Assembly: GCF_017302275.1 (NCBI RefSeq)
Contig: NZ_JAFLDR010000012.1
Span: 1 to 64,000, forward strand
DNA length: 64,000 nucleotides
Source: Sulfuritalea sp.
GTDB taxonomy: Bacteria > Pseudomonadota > Gammaproteobacteria > Burkholderiales > Rhodocyclaceae
Direction: 5' to 3'
Made by a program: the position numbers and the translations under genes. Below the pieces are notes generated by a model, which was not told the DNA's origin, did no database searches, and saw nothing but the letters and a program-made list of their open reading frames with translations. This document shows positions 9,503 through 18,902 of this stretch, piece by piece. Positions within the stretch are counted from its first letter, which is position 1, and the number at the start of each line of letters is the position of its first letter.

Positions 9503-10447
9503 ATGAGCGACGATACCCAGCAACCGATAGTCGTCAAGAAGATCAAGAAGGGTGGCGAGGGCGCCCATGGCGGCGCCTGGAAGATCGCCTATGCCGACTT
9601 CGTCACCGCGATGATGGCCTTCTTCATGCTGATGTGGCTGCTCGGGTCGACCACCAAGGGCGACCTGCAGGGTATCGCCGACTATTTTCAGAATCCCCTG
9701 AAAGTATCGATGGCGGGCGGTTCCGGTTCCGGCGACTCGTCTTCCCTGATCCAGGGCGGGGGCAAGGACCTGACCGCCACGGTCGGTCAGGTCAAGGCCG
9801 GCGACATCGAGGCCCCGCGCAAGGCCATCAACCTGCAGAAATTGAAGGCGGAGTTCGAAAAGGCGGAGCGGGAGCGCCTGGCCGGGCTGAAGGCCGAACT
9901 GGAAACCATGATCGACGCCAATCCGACGCTCAAGCAGTTCAAGAGCCAGTTGCTGCTCGACCTGACCAGCGAAGGCCTGCGCATCCAGATCGTCGACGAG
10001 AGGAACCGTCCGATGTTCGATTCGGCCAGCTCCGAGGTGAAACCCTATACGCGTGTCATCCTGCGTGAAATCGGCAAGACGCTGAACAATGTCGAGAACC
10101 ACATCAGCCTGTCGGGCCATACCGACGCCACGCCGTTCGCCGGCGGCGGCAGGGACTTCAGCAACTGGGAATTGTCGACCAATCGCGCCAATGCCTCGCG
10201 TCGCGAACTGGTGGCCGGCGGCATGGTGGACCAGAAGGTGATGCGCGTCGTCGGCCAGGCGTCGACCGTGCTGTACGACAAGCAGGACGCCTATAACCCG
10301 ATCAATCGACGCATCAGCATCGTGATCATGAACAAGCGCACGGAAGAGGCGATTCTCGCCGACGGCAAGGTGACGGAGATCGAGGGCGCGCAGGAACTCG
10401 ACGCGGGAGCGCTCGCGCCGCAGGCCGCCGGCGCAGCGCCGCGCTGA
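9503..10447 (+). CDS. motB: Flagellar stator protein MotB
   Basis: 314 residues. A short positively charged cytoplasmic tail is followed by one membrane helix with the ion-binding aspartate at Asp32 (YADFVTAMMAFFML), a plug/linker region, and a C-terminal OmpA-like peptidoglycan-binding domain (about 165-280; LSGHTDATPF and NWELSTNRANASRREL). It anchors the MotA ring to the cell wall. It forms an operon with motA. Confidence 0.95.
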   Translation: MSDDTQQPIVVKKIKKGGEGAHGGAWKIAYADFVTAMMAFFMLMWLLGSTTKGDLQGIADYFQNPLKVSMAGGSGSGDSSSLIQGGGKDLTATVGQVKAGDIEAPRKAINLQKLKAEFEKAERERLAGLKAELETMIDANPTLKQFKSQLLLDLTSEGLRIQIVDERNRPMFDSASSEVKPYTRVILREIGKTLNNVENHISLSGHTDATPFAGGGRDFSNWELSTNRANASRRELVAGGMVDQKVMRVVGQASTVLYDKQDAYNPINRRISIVIMNKRTEEAILADGKVTEIEGAQELDAGALAPQAAGAAPR

Positions 10448-10496
10448 TCCGGAACAGATGCATGCCACCCCGCGCCCGCAGATAACCGGAGCCCCC

Positions 10497-10745
10497 ATGA
10501 CCGATCCCGCCAGCGGCGCCGAACGCCGTGCCAATCCTCATCTGCGAGCCGTCTTCGTCGAAGCCTACGAACTGCTCGCGCCTTTCTTCGATCCGGCCAC
10601 CACCTGGGGCGGCAAGACGCACGAGCACCTGGCCTACCGTGCCTTGCACGAGCGATTTCCGGACATGTCCGCCGATGACGTGTTCATCATGGTGACCGCC
10701 GTCAAGCGCGTTTCCGGCAGCGGCGGCAAGCCGGCGAGCCCCTAG
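10497..10745 (+). CDS. Small protein of unknown function after motAB
   Basis: 82 residues from an ATG at 10497 with a CGGAG site six bases upstream. I do not recognise the family. The sequence is soluble and mixed in character: an N-terminal helix-like stretch (HLRAVFVEAYELLAPFF), then HEHLAYRALHERFPDM and DDVFIMVTAVKRV, with a low-complexity Ser/Gly/Pro tail. It follows motB by 49 bases on the same strand and may be co-transcribed. Codon use matches its neighbours. Confidence 0.6.
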   Translation: MTDPASGAERRANPHLRAVFVEAYELLAPFFDPATTWGGKTHEHLAYRALHERFPDMSADDVFIMVTAVKRVSGSGGKPASP

Positions 10746-10966
10746 CCTCCGCGACGCTTCGGACGGCCGCTGGAGAAGCAATCCGAAACGCCGCCTGTTC
10801 GTGTCCTTCCCTGTCCGCCCATGGCCCCGCCTGCCGGGGGCGTTTGTTAGTATTGCGCCATGCGCCTTCATTGTCCCTCGCCGTTTCCGTTTCGCCGCAA
10901 GCCCACAGGCCGCCGGGCTCGCGTTCGGAGGCTCGCCACTGGCGGGCAGCGGGCAGGAGCCAGGCA

Positions 10967-11545
10967 GTGATCGATCTTGGTGCGCTGGGCCTGCGCGACT
11001 ACCTCCTGATTGCCGCGGTTCTGGTCGGGGGCTATCTCCTGCTGTCGCTGCCGCCCTTGCTGCGCATCCTTGGCAAGCGTCGCGCCGGGACCCCGGAACC
11101 GCCGGGCGCGGGTCCGACCACGGCGCTATCCGAAGCGCCCGCCCTGCCGGGCGATGAGCCGCGCGACGAGTCCCGGTTCGCCCGGTTCGCGCCGCAGTCG
11201 GTGCCTGGCGACGACGGGCGCGGGGGGGGCGCGGACGATTTTTCGCGCGAACTGGCGGCGTCCAGTCGCGATCTGGAAATCAGGCGCTTGCGGCAGGAGA
11301 TGGATCAGGTGCGGGCAGACATGGCGCGACTGTCCGAGGAGGTTTCCGTCATGCGGGCAGCCCGCAATGTGTCGCCACAGTATTCCGAAGCCATGACGTT
11401 GGCGCTTCAAGGGGAGTCGCCGGACGGAATCGCGGCACGCTGCGATATTTCGCTTGGCGAGGCGGAACTGGTTGCCGCGCTGGCGCGCGGCAAGACCGGC
11501 GCCGGATTCGATGAGGCCGATGGCGGCCGTTACACTGACAACTGA
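10967..11545 (+). CDS. DUF2802-like membrane-anchored protein
   Basis: 192 residues from a GTG at 10967, chosen because an AGGAG site lies 9 bases upstream and the first 30 residues then form one clean membrane helix (LLIAAVLVGGYLLLSL). A Pro/Gly-rich linker leads into a coiled coil (about 100-140; LEIRRLRQEMDQVRADMARLSEEV) and a small C-terminal helical motif (SEAMTLALQGESPDGIAARCDISLGEAELVAAL). That C-terminal motif matches my memory of DUF2802 proteins, which are often found beside stator or chemotaxis genes. Function unknown. Confidence 0.6.
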   Translation: MIDLGALGLRDYLLIAAVLVGGYLLLSLPPLLRILGKRRAGTPEPPGAGPTTALSEAPALPGDEPRDESRFARFAPQSVPGDDGRGGGADDFSRELAASSRDLEIRRLRQEMDQVRADMARLSEEVSVMRAARNVSPQYSEAMTLALQGESPDGIAARCDISLGEAELVAALARGKTGAGFDEADGGRYTDN

Positions 11546-11552
11546 CACGACC

Positions 11553-12221
11553 ATGGATGACGGAATGGAAAATCCCCAGGCGACAGAGGACGACCTCAAG
11601 AAGCGCTTGCTCAAGCGCACCGCACTGACACTGGTTCTGCTCGCCGGCCTGATAGGCAGCCTGGCGATCTTCGATCGGCTCAATGCGCCGGATCCGGAGC
11701 CGGAAAAACTGGCGGTCGCCGCGCCGCCTGCCTCGTCGCCGGTCGCTGCGCCACCGGTTTCGATGGCAACTCCGGAGGCGCCCAGGGAGCCGGTGCCCGG
11801 TTCTGCCGAAAGCGTGCCGGAGCGCAGTGCCGCAGTCGAGCCCGCCGCCATGCCGCCGCTACCTGCAGAAAAGCCATTGACCCGCCCTGCCGCGGCACGG
11901 ACGGCCAGCCTGCAGCCGACGGTGCCGCCCGCGGCGCCCGAACTTCGTCCCGAGGCGGCGCGGGATCGACCCTTCCGTCCTCTGAGCCAGACCGCCGAAC
12001 GTCCATTCGCGGTGCAGGTCGGCGTGTTCAACAACACCGCGAACGCGGAGGAATTGCGTGCCAAGCTCGAGAAGCAAGGCATTCCTGTGACCATCGAGAC
12101 GAGGGTGCGCATCGGGCCGTTTGCCACCCGCGCCGAAGCCGATGCGGCGCGCGGCAAGCTGAAGGAACTCGGGATCGCCGAGAGCGTGCTGGTTTCGATG
12201 AAGGGTCGCAAGGCGCCCTGA
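11553..12221 (+). CDS. SPOR-domain membrane protein
   Basis: 222 residues. A cytoplasmic N-terminus (ENPQATEDDLKKRLLKR) precedes one membrane helix (about 29-46; LTLVLLAGLIGSLAIF), a long Pro/Ala-rich periplasmic linker, and a C-terminal SPOR domain (about 148-220; FAVQVGVFNNTANAEELRAKL and VRIGPFATRAEADAARGKL). SPOR domains bind denuded glycan strands of peptidoglycan, typically at division sites. It starts 7 bases after the DUF2802-like gene, so the two are probably co-expressed. Confidence 0.85.
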   Translation: MDDGMENPQATEDDLKKRLLKRTALTLVLLAGLIGSLAIFDRLNAPDPEPEKLAVAAPPASSPVAAPPVSMATPEAPREPVPGSAESVPERSAAVEPAAMPPLPAEKPLTRPAAARTASLQPTVPPAAPELRPEAARDRPFRPLSQTAERPFAVQVGVFNNTANAEELRAKLEKQGIPVTIETRVRIGPFATRAEADAARGKLKELGIAESVLVSMKGRKAP

Positions 12222-12234
12222 TGAGGGTGACGGG

Positions 12235-12263
12235 CAGGCCGCGCGCGGAACCGCCGCGACCTG
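12235..12263. terminator. Possible bidirectional hairpin between convergent genes
   Basis: Between the SPOR gene and the HDOD gene an imperfect inverted repeat pairs CAGGCCGCG (12235-12243) with CGCGACCTG (12255-12263) around an 11-base loop. There is no run of T on either side, so intrinsic termination is only suggested by position. Confidence 0.3.
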
Positions 12264-12269
12264 TCGCCT

Positions 12270-13127
12270 TCAGTCTGACCCGGCGTGCCGCAATAGTGCC
12301 TCGGAAGTAGCCTCGTCGAGGTCCAGGCGGCGCACCAGAGTTTCCTGGTTGATGTGGAGGAGTTCGCGCAAGGCCTTGAAATCATCGGGCAGGGCCGCGT
12401 CGTTCCAGCCGTTTTCGGAATGCCGTGCCAGATCGACGGCGAGTTTGACGTTGCGCACGCGAGGATTTTCCTCCTGGCGATGGTCCAGCAACTGTGCCAG
12501 CAGGGCCGGCAAGCGCCAGGCGTCGGTTAGCGCCAGCTTGAGGCGAAACAGCGGGATGCCATAGATCTCTTCCTGGATGATGGCCGATCGCCTGTTCGGT
12601 TCCGCACGTTGCGCATCGCGAACGCGGACCGCCATCCCAGGCACGTAAAGCCACATCAACAGCTCGGCTACGTCGTTGAGCAGCGTGGCCAGCGCGATCT
12701 CGTCGACATCCATGTCGCGGCGCAGCACCGCCCACTCGTGCGCCCAGTGCGCCGCGCGCCGCGCGCGGTTGATGGTCTTGAGCAGGCCGAGCAGCGCCTG
12801 CGGGTGGTCGTGCAGGCGATCCTCGACGATCGGAAGGTTCTGGAAATCGCGGAAGAACGGCGAAATGCCGATCATCATGATTGCCCGGTCTATGGTGGTG
12901 ATGTCGGTGATCTGGCGCTGTCGGCGATGGACGTCGATGTAGTCCAGCACGCGCAGAGTCAGCAGCGGATCATGCAGGATGACCGCCGCCAGCACCCGCG
13001 CATTGGTATTGTCTTCATCCAGCCGCAGTCGCTCGATTTCGCTGACCGAGTGCCGCAGCACAGGCAACTCCGCCTGGCCGAAAACGGCCAGCCAGGATTC
13101 GGCTTCGGGTAGCGGCTGTTCGTTCAT
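12270..13127 (-). CDS. HDOD-domain protein
   Basis: 285 residues from the first ATG at 13127; a TTG 20 codons earlier is also open. The body is an HDOD domain, an HD-phosphohydrolase relative without obvious catalytic activity: ILHDPLLTLRVLDYID, DRAIMMIG, the W-rich HWAHEWAVLR stretch, ATLLNDVAELLMWLYVPG and a C-terminal helical part (DFKALRELLHINQETLVRRLDLDE). HDOD proteins are commonly signalling accessories in proteobacteria. It is convergent with the SPOR gene and divergent from the glycosyltransferase genes, so it is a single-gene unit. Confidence 0.8.
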   Translation of the reverse strand: MNEQPLPEAESWLAVFGQAELPVLRHSVSEIERLRLDEDNTNARVLAAVILHDPLLTLRVLDYIDVHRRQRQITDITTIDRAIMMIGISPFFRDFQNLPIVEDRLHDHPQALLGLLKTINRARRAAHWAHEWAVLRRDMDVDEIALATLLNDVAELLMWLYVPGMAVRVRDAQRAEPNRRSAIIQEEIYGIPLFRLKLALTDAWRLPALLAQLLDHRQEENPRVRNVKLAVDLARHSENGWNDAALPDDFKALRELLHINQETLVRRLDLDEATSEALLRHAGSD

Positions 13128-13380
13128 CGTGCGACCGGGGAACCGGGCGAGGTATGAGTTCTGGAATGTAGCAGGTTCGGTCGGCAATTCAAGGGGCGCC
13201 GAATTCTCATGGCCGCTTCAGCGCACCCGCGGCAAGCGTGATTGCGTCTCTGTTGACAAAACAGAATAGACTTCCCGCCCATGTCTGTCCGTCGCCCACA
13301 ATCCAGATGCATGCTTTTCGAGTGATCGCCTTGCGTCGGTGGCCGATTGTTGTCGGACACGGCGCGTGCCGGCGCGGCCC

Positions 13381-16014
13381 ATGACCGAATCGATGCCGCC
13401 TCGGCAGTCCGCTCTGACCACCGCCGGCCGCGATTTGCGGGAAGCGGTGACGCATCATCGCCAGGAGCGGCTGCAAGAGGCGGAGCGACTCTATCGATCG
13501 GTGCTGCAGGACGAGCCCGGCAATCCGGTTGCCAACCATAACCTTGGGGATCTGTTGCTGCGCAAGCAAGGAGTGGTCGCCGCGTTGCCACATTTCCTCG
13601 CGGCGCTTGAAGCGGAGCCGACCCACGGTCGGTACTGGGTCAGTTACATCGATGCGCTGATTCGTGCCGGCCGCGCCGACGAGGCGCGCGATACATTGGA
13701 ATTCGGGCGGCAGCATGGTCTGCACGGGGACGATATCGAAGCGCTTGCGTCGCGCTGCGCTGAACGGGTGGCGAACGAGGCGACGCGCGGCCGGCAGCCC
13801 TCGCACGGACAACCGCCCGTGGACGACATCCATGCCACGGTGCGCCTGTTCGATGCCGGATCCTTCGCCGAGGCGGCTATTCACGCGCGGACCATGACCC
13901 GGCGCTTTCCGACCCATTTCTTCGGCTGGAAAGTGCTGGGCTCCGCATTGAAGAACATGGGACGGCGCGAGGAAGCGCTGCAATCCATGCAGCAGGCGGT
14001 GGCGCTGGCGCCGCGAGATGCCGAGGCGCACAACAACCTCGGCGCCGCACTGCACGATCTCGGGCGCCTGGAAGAAGCGGAGGCAAGCTATCGCAAGGCG
14101 CTGGAAATCGCGCCGAATCTGGCCGACGTGCATTTCAACCGGGGTGTGACGCTCGAGGCGCTGCGGCGTCCGGATGAGGCACAGCTCAGCTATCGTGCGG
14201 CACTGGCGATCCGTCCGGATCACGCCGACGCCTGGAACAACTTGGGCATGCTGCTCAGGGCATGGGGTGGCCTTGACGAGGCCGAGGCTGCCTTCCGCTC
14301 TGCACTGGGCATCGCGCCCATGTCAATCAAGCCGCTCGGCAACCTCGGCGTGGTGCTTCACGAGCTCGGCAGGGTCGCTGAAGCCGAAGACTGCTATCGC
14401 CGTCTGCTGGCGATCGATCCGGATCAGGCCGCGGTACATTCCAATCTGGGTGCCATCCTCCACAATCAGGGACGCGCGGAGGAGGCCGCCGCGTGCTATC
14501 GGCATGCACTCAGGTTGGCGCCGAATCTCGCCGAGGCGCATCACGACCTGGGCAACACGCTGAAATCGCTGGGACGCCTGGACGAAGCGGCAGAAAGCTT
14601 CCGCGAGGCCCATCGGCTGGGCTTGGGCGATTCGCGCGTCAAGGCGGAGTTGATCTTGCCGGCCATCATGGGCACGCGGCAGGAGGTGCTCGAAATTCGC
14701 GCCCGCTTCGAGCGCAACCTGGAGCAGCTGATCGCGGATCGGGCCTCGATAGTCGATCCGCTGCGGAACATAGGCGAGACCAGTTTCTATCTGGCATACC
14801 AAGGATTGAGCGACCGGGATCTGCAGGTCAGGCTGGCGCAGTTCTACGGTCAGGCTTGCCCGTCACTGCTGTATGTCGCCGAACACTGCGCAGGGCCGGC
14901 GCCTCGGCCGGGCGAAAAAGTCCGGGTCGGCTTCCTGTCGAAGTTTCTCTACCGGCATTCCGTATCCCTGTGTTTCAGCAGGATCATCGAAAGCCTGTCG
15001 ATGGATGATGGATTCGAGGTCAGCCTGATTTCCAGCGAAGCGGTGGATGCGGCGCTTTATCCCCGCTTTGCCGGCCGAACCCTGCGTATTCAGCATGACC
15101 TTGAGCGGGCTCGGCGATCGATCGCCGCGCTGGAACTCGATGTCCTCGTGTACCTCGACATCGGGATGGAGCCGCTTGGCTATTTCCTGGCCTTTTCCCG
15201 CCTGGCGCGCGAACAGTGCGTGCTCGGCGGGCATCCGGTGACGACCGGTGTCGCCAATGTCGACCATTTCGTGTCCGTGGCGTCGATGGAGCCGGCCGAT
15301 GCCGATGACCATTACAGCGAGCGGCTGATACGCCTGCCCATGCCGCTGGCCTACTTCGAGCGCCCGACGGTTCCGACCAGGCTTCGGACGCGGGCGGAAC
15401 TGGGGCTCCCGGAGGATCGGCACATCTACATGTGTCCGATGAAGTTGCAGAAAATCCATCCGGACTTTGACGAGGCGATCTCCGAAATCCTCGGGCTCGA
15501 TGACAAGGGCGTCGTCGTGCTGTTCGAGGACGACGTGCATTTTTACTGGAAGGATGCGCTGGTCGGGCGTTTCGAGCGCACGATCGAGGCCGGGCGGCGG
15601 CAGCGCATCCTCTTCCTGCCATGGCTGAAGGACACGGATACGTTCTTTAGTGCCGTTGCCGCCGCCGACGTGGTGCTCGATCCGTTCCATTTTGGCCTGG
15701 GGTCCACGGCTGCCGTGATCGCGGCGGCCGGCACGCCGCTGGTCACGCTGGCCGGCGCATTCATGCGCGGCCGGGTCGGCGCGCACTACTGCAGGATGCT
15801 GGGCGCCGAGGACTGCATCGCAAACCGGCCGGACGAGTATGTCCGCATTGCAGTTGCGGTAGCCAACGATCCGCGACTGCGGGAAAGGCTCGTGACAAGA
15901 GTTCGCGACAACTGCTCTTTCCTTTATGAAAGTCGGGATGCAGGTGAAGTTCTGGCCGACTTGTTGCGATCTCTTGCGCAAGGCGAAGCAGAATCGACGG
16001 CGAGGTGTCCATGA
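13381..16014 (+). CDS. TPR protein with GT41-like glycosyltransferase domain (first copy)
   Basis: 877 residues from the ATG at 13381. The N-terminal half is tetratricopeptide repeats: two diverged repeats, a spacer (about 130-160), then seven or more canonical ones such as NLGAALHDLGRLEEAEASYRKAL (about 200-430). The C-terminal half (about 515-870) resembles the Glyco_transf_41/SPINDLY family: KVRVGFLSKF, CVLGGHPVTTGVANVDHFVS, MCPMKLQKIHPDF and FHFGLGSTAAVIAAAGTPLV. Such enzymes put a sugar on Ser/Thr or Asn of target proteins, with TPRs recruiting the substrate. Its position beside flagellin genes makes flagellin the likely target. The catalytic half differs strongly from that of the next gene although the TPR halves are alike, so the two probably transfer different sugars or recognise different acceptors. 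Confidence 0.8.
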   Translation: MTESMPPRQSALTTAGRDLREAVTHHRQERLQEAERLYRSVLQDEPGNPVANHNLGDLLLRKQGVVAALPHFLAALEAEPTHGRYWVSYIDALIRAGRADEARDTLEFGRQHGLHGDDIEALASRCAERVANEATRGRQPSHGQPPVDDIHATVRLFDAGSFAEAAIHARTMTRRFPTHFFGWKVLGSALKNMGRREEALQSMQQAVALAPRDAEAHNNLGAALHDLGRLEEAEASYRKALEIAPNLADVHFNRGVTLEALRRPDEAQLSYRAALAIRPDHADAWNNLGMLLRAWGGLDEAEAAFRSALGIAPMSIKPLGNLGVVLHELGRVAEAEDCYRRLLAIDPDQAAVHSNLGAILHNQGRAEEAAACYRHALRLAPNLAEAHHDLGNTLKSLGRLDEAAESFREAHRLGLGDSRVKAELILPAIMGTRQEVLEIRARFERNLEQLIADRASIVDPLRNIGETSFYLAYQGLSDRDLQVRLAQFYGQACPSLLYVAEHCAGPAPRPGEKVRVGFLSKFLYRHSVSLCFSRIIESLSMDDGFEVSLISSEAVDAALYPRFAGRTLRIQHDLERARRSIAALELDVLVYLDIGMEPLGYFLAFSRLAREQCVLGGHPVTTGVANVDHFVSVASMEPADADDHYSERLIRLPMPLAYFERPTVPTRLRTRAELGLPEDRHIYMCPMKLQKIHPDFDEAISEILGLDDKGVVVLFEDDVHFYWKDALVGRFERTIEAGRRQRILFLPWLKDTDTFFSAVAAADVVLDPFHFGLGSTAAVIAAAGTPLVTLAGAFMRGRVGAHYCRMLGAEDCIANRPDEYVRIAVAVANDPRLRERLVTRVRDNCSFLYESRDAGEVLADLLRSLAQGEAESTARCP

Positions 16015-18902
16015 TGGATGACGCCATGCCCGTTCCGCCCAAGCCAGTGACGGACATCGAACAGGCCTTCCATTGGGCGGTCGCCGAACATCAGGCCGGG
16101 CGCCTGGACGCGGCCCGGCGGATGTACCGCACGGTGCTGCAGGCGGAACCGACCCACGCGGTCGCCAACCACAATCTCGGAGTCATCGCGGTACAACTAT
16201 CGCAGCCGGCGGAGGCCTTGCCGTGCTTCCTCGCCGCGATCGAGGCCGATCCGACGCAGGCGCAGTACTGGCTGAGCTACATCGATGCCCTGTGCCAGGC
16301 CGGACGGGATGACGATGCGCGCCAGGTGCTTGCGCTGGCGCGACAGCAGGGCTTGCGGGGAGGCGCGGTGGATGCGCTCGCGCAGCGCCTGGAAATCCCG
16401 CTGCCGATCGCCAATACCGGTCGGAAAATCCCGTTGCCGGACCCGGACCCGGTATCAGGTGCCGGGCATGCGCCTGCCCCCGGCGAGATTGACGGCCTGC
16501 TCTCCCTGTTCAATCGCGGGCGTCTTGGCGAGGCCGCGAACCGGGCCCGGGCAATGACAGGTGCGTTTCCTGGTAACTGGTTCGGATGGAAGATGCTGGG
16601 CGTGGTATTGCAGCGGATGGGTAACAATGCCGAGGCGCTGCCCGCGATGCGAAGGGCTGTGGAGCTGACACCCGGCGATGCCGAGGCACGCGTCAACCTG
16701 GGCATCGTGCTCAAGGAACTGGGGCGGCTGGAAGAGTCGGTCGCCAGTTATCGACAGGCGCTGAACCTCGATCCCCTGCTTGTCCTCGCCCATGGCAATC
16801 TGGGCGCCAGCCTGCATGAACTCGGACGGCTGGACGAAGCCGAGGCCAGTTATCGCCAGGCACTGAAGATCGATCCGAATTATGCCAGGGCGCATGGCAA
16901 TCTGGGCGCCATTCTCCATGACCTGAATCGTCTTGACGAGGCGGCAGCCAGCTTTCGGCGGGTGCTGGAGCTCGAATCGGAAAATGTGGAGGCTCTGTGC
17001 AACCTGGGCAACGTCTTGAAGGATCTGGGCCTGCATGCGGAATCCGAAGCGACCGTGCGGAAGGCGCTGGAGGTATCGCCGGAATCCGTCAAGGCGTTGA
17101 GCTGCCTGGCTGCCACCCTGGCGGCAATGAATCGGATGCCGGAGGCAGAGTCGTATGCCTTGCGGGTCGTCGAGCTCGCCCCGCATTCCGCTGACGCGCA
17201 CCGCAAACTTGGTGACATCAAGTACAAGCAGGGCGCCATGGGCGAATCGCAGGCCAGCTACCGGCGCGCGCTGGAGCTGCGGCCGGACGACTTTCATGCC
17301 AACTGCAACCTGGGAGTCACGTTAGCGGATACCGGTTTTCCGGAGCAGGCGGAGGCATGGCTGCGCAAGGCACTGGAGGTGTTGCCCGGGAGCGCCGAAG
17401 CGCGCAACATCCTCGGCGTCGTGCTGCTCGAACTGGAGCGGCCTGATGAGGCAGAAGCGCAAATGCGCCACGCCCTCGCCATCGCGCCCAATGCCGCAGG
17501 CATGCATGGCAATCTGGGTACGATCCTTTGCCACCTTGGCCGCCTGGAGGAGGCCGTGGCCAGTTATCGGCGCGCTCTGGCAATCGACCCCATGAACGAC
17601 CATGCGCGCAGCAACATGCTGCACTGCCTGAGCCTGATCGCCGATATCGATGCACCGTGCCTTTTTGAGGAGCACTGCCGCTTCGGAGAGCTTTGCGAGG
17701 CGCCGCTGCGTGATCACTGGCCGCAGTTTTCCGCGACGCGCGATCCTGAGCGTGCATTGCGCGTAGGCCTTGTTTCCGGCGATCTGCGCAATCATGTTGT
17801 AGCCTCTTACGTGGAACCCGTGTTGGCGGCCCTGGTGCGTCACCCGCGGCTTTCGCTGCATGCCTACTCCAATTCCGCCGTCGAGGATGCGACCACCAAA
17901 CGCCTCATGCAGTACTTCGTGCAATGGCGCACGGTGCACAAGGTGCCCGATGAGGCCCTGGCGCAGCTGGTCGCCGCCGATGGTATCGACATCCTGATCG
18001 ACCTTTCGGGACACACGGCGAAAAATCGCCTGATGGTTTTCGCCCGCAAGCCGGCGCCGGTTCAGGTGAGTTGGATGGGGTATCCGGGAACCACGGGCCT
18101 GCGGGCCATGGATTACTATCTTGCCGATCGGTTGTATCTGCCGCAAGGGAGATTCGACGACCAGTTCACCGAAAAGATCGTGCGCCTGCCCGCCAACGCG
18201 CCCTTCCTGCCGAGTGAAGACGCGCCCCCGGTCAGTCCATTGCCAGCCCTGGATGGCGGACAGCTGACCTTCGGCAGTTTCAATCGCCTGAACAAGCTTG
18301 GTGCGCCGGTCATCGGCTTGTGGGCGCGAATACTGCGCGCGCTGCCGGATTCGCGCATGCTGCTGGGCGCCATGCGCGACGCCGACGAGAGCCGAATAGT
18401 GGCCGACTGGTTCGCCGCGGAAGGCATCGCGCGTGAACGACTTGCATTCCATCCACGATGCGCCATGGAGAGCTACCTCGCGCTGCATCATCGAGTCGAT
18501 CTGTGTCTGGATACCTTTCCCTACAATGGCGCCACGACGACGCTGCACGCGCTCTGGATGGGCGTGCCGACAATCAACCTGGCCGGACACATGGCAGCCG
18601 GGCAAACCGGCGCCGCGATTCTTGGACATCTCGGCCTCGATGATTTTGTCGCGAGCGACGCAGACGCCTATGTGGCCATGGGGCTGTCCTGGGCCGGCCG
18701 CTTGCCGGAGCTGGCCGCGATTCGTGCGGGCTTGCGCGCACGCTTCGCAGCATCGGCGCCCGGGCAGCCGGAGCTGATCGCCGCCGCGCTGGACGGCGCG
18801 CTGCGCGTGATGTGGCGGCGCTGGTGCGCCGGACTGCCGGCGGAGTCCTTCGAGATACGTCGCGAAGATTTGCAAGGCATTGCGCGGGGAGCTGTGAAAT
18901 GA
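16011..18902 (+). CDS. TPR O-GlcNAc transferase-type glycosyltransferase (second copy)
   Basis: 963 residues; the start overlaps the stop of the previous gene, with a GAGG site in front. About eleven TPR units (about 10-530) are followed by a full GT41 catalytic domain (about 580-940) with hallmark segments: LRVGLVSGDLRNHVVASYVEP, IDILIDLSGHTAKNRLMVFA, PVQVSWMGYPGTTGL, FGSFNRLNKLGAPVIGLWARIL, LDTFPYNGATTTLHALWMGVPT and AAGQTGAAILG. This is the standard bacterial OGT/SPINDLY architecture. It is probably a protein O-glycosyltransferase acting in the cytosol on flagellin before export. The ATGA overlap with the next gene shows it is the second gene of a tightly packed operon. Confidence 0.88.
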   Translation: MMDDAMPVPPKPVTDIEQAFHWAVAEHQAGRLDAARRMYRTVLQAEPTHAVANHNLGVIAVQLSQPAEALPCFLAAIEADPTQAQYWLSYIDALCQAGRDDDARQVLALARQQGLRGGAVDALAQRLEIPLPIANTGRKIPLPDPDPVSGAGHAPAPGEIDGLLSLFNRGRLGEAANRARAMTGAFPGNWFGWKMLGVVLQRMGNNAEALPAMRRAVELTPGDAEARVNLGIVLKELGRLEESVASYRQALNLDPLLVLAHGNLGASLHELGRLDEAEASYRQALKIDPNYARAHGNLGAILHDLNRLDEAAASFRRVLELESENVEALCNLGNVLKDLGLHAESEATVRKALEVSPESVKALSCLAATLAAMNRMPEAESYALRVVELAPHSADAHRKLGDIKYKQGAMGESQASYRRALELRPDDFHANCNLGVTLADTGFPEQAEAWLRKALEVLPGSAEARNILGVVLLELERPDEAEAQMRHALAIAPNAAGMHGNLGTILCHLGRLEEAVASYRRALAIDPMNDHARSNMLHCLSLIADIDAPCLFEEHCRFGELCEAPLRDHWPQFSATRDPERALRVGLVSGDLRNHVVASYVEPVLAALVRHPRLSLHAYSNSAVEDATTKRLMQYFVQWRTVHKVPDEALAQLVAADGIDILIDLSGHTAKNRLMVFARKPAPVQVSWMGYPGTTGLRAMDYYLADRLYLPQGRFDDQFTEKIVRLPANAPFLPSEDAPPVSPLPALDGGQLTFGSFNRLNKLGAPVIGLWARILRALPDSRMLLGAMRDADESRIVADWFAAEGIARERLAFHPRCAMESYLALHHRVDLCLDTFPYNGATTTLHALWMGVPTINLAGHMAAGQTGAAILGHLGLDDFVASDADAYVAMGLSWAGRLPELAAIRAGLRARFAASAPGQPELIAAALDGALRVMWRRWCAGLPAESFEIRREDLQGIARGAVK

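Noticed and set aside
13253-13281. TTGACA as a possible sigma-70 -35 before the glycan island
   Set aside because: No acceptable -10 occurs 16-18 bases downstream (the place reads CGCCCA).
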